From: Pseudomonas weihenstephanensis | Lineage (GTDB): Bacteria; Pseudomonadota; Gammaproteobacteria; Pseudomonadales; Pseudomonadaceae | Assembly (NCBI RefSeq): GCF_001043055.1 | Contig: NZ_JYLF01000013.1 | Coordinates: 1-64,000, forward strand | Direction: 5' to 3' | Length of the DNA: 64,000 nt | Shown here: one piece after another, positions 62,267-64,000 of the stretch | Position numbering within the stretch: the stretch's first letter is position 1 | How the letters are laid out: each line of letters opens with the position of its first letter | The notes under the pieces: model-generated | What the model was told of the DNA's origin: nothing | Database searches by the model: none | Seen by the model: only the letters and a program-made list of their open reading frames with translations | Translations under genes and position numbers: made by a program

Positions 62267-63940
62267 TTAGTTACCGTCTTGCCACTGGACGGCTCGACTG
62301 TCTGCGCCCCACCGTTCAAACCATTCGCTGTAAGTGTCTTCAATCACTGTGCGTTTGATCTTCAAGGTGGGGGTTAAAAAACCGTTGTCCGTGCCCCAAC
62401 TATCTTTCACTACCACCAGGCTGCGCAACTGTTCGTGTTTGTCCAGGCCCGCATTGACCGCATGCAACAACGTTTCCAGGCTGCCTTGCAGGCTGGCGCG
62501 CGCCACTGTTGCAGCCTCCTCCCGGCCCCGCTCGGACAACACGCAAAGCCCCAACGGCCCCGCCAGACCATCGCCTACCACGCACACCTGTTCAATTTTT
62601 GCGTGCGCGGCAAGCTTGCCTTCAATCGGCCCTGGCGCGACGTATTTGCCTTTACTGGTTTTGAAGATCTCTTTGATTCGCCCCCGCAGCCGCAAATGCC
62701 CCAAGGTGTCTTGCTCACCTTTGTCGCCGGTGCGCAAATAGCCATCACGGGTAAACGCTTCGCGGGTCAATTGCGGGTTTTTGAAGTAGCCCATCATGAG
62801 CGCCGGACTGCGCATTTGCACTTCACCTTCAGGATCGATCCGCACCTCCACGCCCTCGCAATGTCGGCCTATCCAGCCCGGCTTATGCTGGCCCACGCGG
62901 CACACATGGGAATAGCCGCAGTTTTCGGTCATGCCATAAATTTCGACCACTTCAAGGCCCAGGCGCCGATACCACAGCATCAACGCCTGGGGTACGGTCG
63001 ACGCACCGATATAACCCATACGCACCGCGTCCAGCCCCAAAGCGTGCAGAATGTGGCGTGCCACCCGCTGACGCACCATTGGCACGCTCAACAACAGGCT
63101 CAGCCGACGCTCGCCCATGCGGCTGTAGACCGCCTGTTGAAATTTGCTCCAGATCCGCGGCACGCCTAAAAACACAGTCGGGCGGGCGCGCTGCATATCG
63201 AGGGCAAAAGTCTCCAACGATTGAGAGAAATAAATGCAGTGCCCTGCATAGAACGATGCAAGCTCAACGAACAGCCGCTCAGCCACATGGCACAAGGGCA
63301 AGTAAGAGATCACCCGGTCATGGTCATGCAGCCCCAACATGTGCGTGGCATGACTGGCGGCGTAACCCAGCGCGCCGAAGTTGTGCATGACACCTTTGGG
63401 CTCGCCAGTGGTCCCTGAGGTGTAAATCACAGTCGCCAGTTGCTCGGCCGCAGGCGTGGGCGAGTCGGTGATGGGGGGACAGGCCTGGAGGTCGTCCCAA
63501 TTGAAGTCAAAACTGTCGAGTGGCGCCTGCGGCAAGCTGACCGTCACCCGCTCAGGCGTGATGCCCTCAACCATGTGCGACCAGTCATCCAGTTTGCCGA
63601 CAAACACCAGCACGCTTTCAGAATGCTCCAGTACGTGGGCCACTGAGGCAGCTGTAAGGTTGGGATACAGCGGCACCGTCACATGCCCGGCCATCCAGAT
63701 CGCCAAATCGGTGATCAGCCAATGGGCGTCATTTTTCGAAATCAGGGCGATATGACTGCCGGGGGCAAGGTTCTGATTGCGTAACCACTGTGCGACCCGC
63801 CGGGCTTGCTGCCCCACTTCATACCAGTTGAAGGCGTGCACGCGCCCATCGCTCAACGGTTGAATCATGTAGGTTTTTTGTGGATGACGCCTTTCACGTT
63901 CGTAAAAGGCTTGCAGGGGTAAGCATGTTGCGCTGGACAT
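62267..63940 (-). CDS. AMP-binding protein, long-chain acyl-CoA ligase type
   Basis: A 557-residue adenylate-forming enzyme with the P-loop-like motif YTSGTTGEPKGVMHN, the A5 motif EIYGMTENCGYS, the hinge DGYLRTGDKGEQD and the A8 segment GRIKEIFKTSKGKYVAP. It has the layout of the long (FAA1/bubblegum-like) fatty acyl-CoA ligases. First gene of the operon with a thioesterase and two hydrolases, so lipid or aromatic acid activation is the likely theme. 60 bp remain to the right edge with no other gene. Confidence 0.9.
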   Translation of the reverse strand: MSSATCLPLQAFYERERRHPQKTYMIQPLSDGRVHAFNWYEVGQQARRVAQWLRNQNLAPGSHIALISKNDAHWLITDLAIWMAGHVTVPLYPNLTAASVAHVLEHSESVLVFVGKLDDWSHMVEGITPERVTVSLPQAPLDSFDFNWDDLQACPPITDSPTPAAEQLATVIYTSGTTGEPKGVMHNFGALGYAASHATHMLGLHDHDRVISYLPLCHVAERLFVELASFYAGHCIYFSQSLETFALDMQRARPTVFLGVPRIWSKFQQAVYSRMGERRLSLLLSVPMVRQRVARHILHALGLDAVRMGYIGASTVPQALMLWYRRLGLEVVEIYGMTENCGYSHVCRVGQHKPGWIGRHCEGVEVRIDPEGEVQMRSPALMMGYFKNPQLTREAFTRDGYLRTGDKGEQDTLGHLRLRGRIKEIFKTSKGKYVAPGPIEGKLAAHAKIEQVCVVGDGLAGPLGLCVLSERGREEAATVARASLQGSLETLLHAVNAGLDKHEQLRSLVVVKDSWGTDNGFLTPTLKIKRTVIEDTYSEWFERWGADSRAVQWQDGN

Positions 63941-64000
63941 GGCGGCCTCCTTGGCTCATGGCGGATATCCGGACTCCTTGATGAGTCCTGACCGGGCCGA

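Overview
The window reads as chromosomal DNA of a Pseudomonas species, most likely of the P. fluorescens lineage. This rests on the gene content (Lap-type adhesin with its own type I exporter, a guanidinobutyrase locus, a PA1414-like small gene, a PA3286-like condensing enzyme, AceK, LpxO), on the codon and GC character, and on REP-type palindromes between genes. Species level is not resolvable from what can be read here. No tRNA, rRNA, CRISPR array, prophage or insertion sequence was seen.

Layout. 1-10126: the N-terminal 1576 codons of a giant repetitive cell-surface adhesin (minus strand, running off the left edge), a 498 bp divergent promoter region with a FleQ-box-like palindrome, and the exporter genes lapE, lapB and lapC on the plus strand. 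10222-14474: a tRNA-modifying DTW protein, then the guanidinobutyrate locus (LysR regulator, gbuA, sodium/solute symporter). 14516-16958: a 41-residue PA1414-like gene with an Anr-type promoter, and a divergent LysR/MFS pair. 16906-25885: membrane proteins, CvfB, a TorF-like porin, a DEAD-box helicase, an MscS channel, a hydrolase and an EamA transporter. 25943-33514: azoR and a divergent LysR gene, ppiA, an ABC exporter, a FemAB-like acyltransferase and a porin. 33518-35949: an ECF sigma/zinc-finger pair, a ketoacyl synthase III and a REP doublet. 35950-41844: hrpA and aceK. 41983-46291: two EamA transporters (one behind a possible attenuator), lpxO and cysK. 46498-51021: a MoxR/VWA pair, a second REP doublet and the 5-oxoprolinase operon pxpABC. 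51200-59876: housekeeping and membrane genes, including oligopeptidase B, a SPOUT methyltransferase and an AI-2E family protein. 60022-63940: a four-gene minus-strand operon of two hydrolases, a hot-dog thioesterase and an acyl-CoA ligase.

How the genes work together. The best defined unit is the adhesin module: the adhesin carries an N-terminal retention module with a TAAG site of the LapG type, and LapEBC would form its trans-envelope channel. LapD and LapG, which would control release, are not in the window. The gbu genes form an uptake, hydrolysis and regulation unit for a guanidino compound. pxpABC are translationally coupled and return 5-oxoproline to glutamate. The observations most worth following are the 5' region of the 42909-43775 transporter (interchangeable hairpin arms, a terminator and a Trp-Trp reading frame), the PA1414-like gene with its promoter and 5' hairpins, and the near-identical 246-codon repeats of the adhesin.
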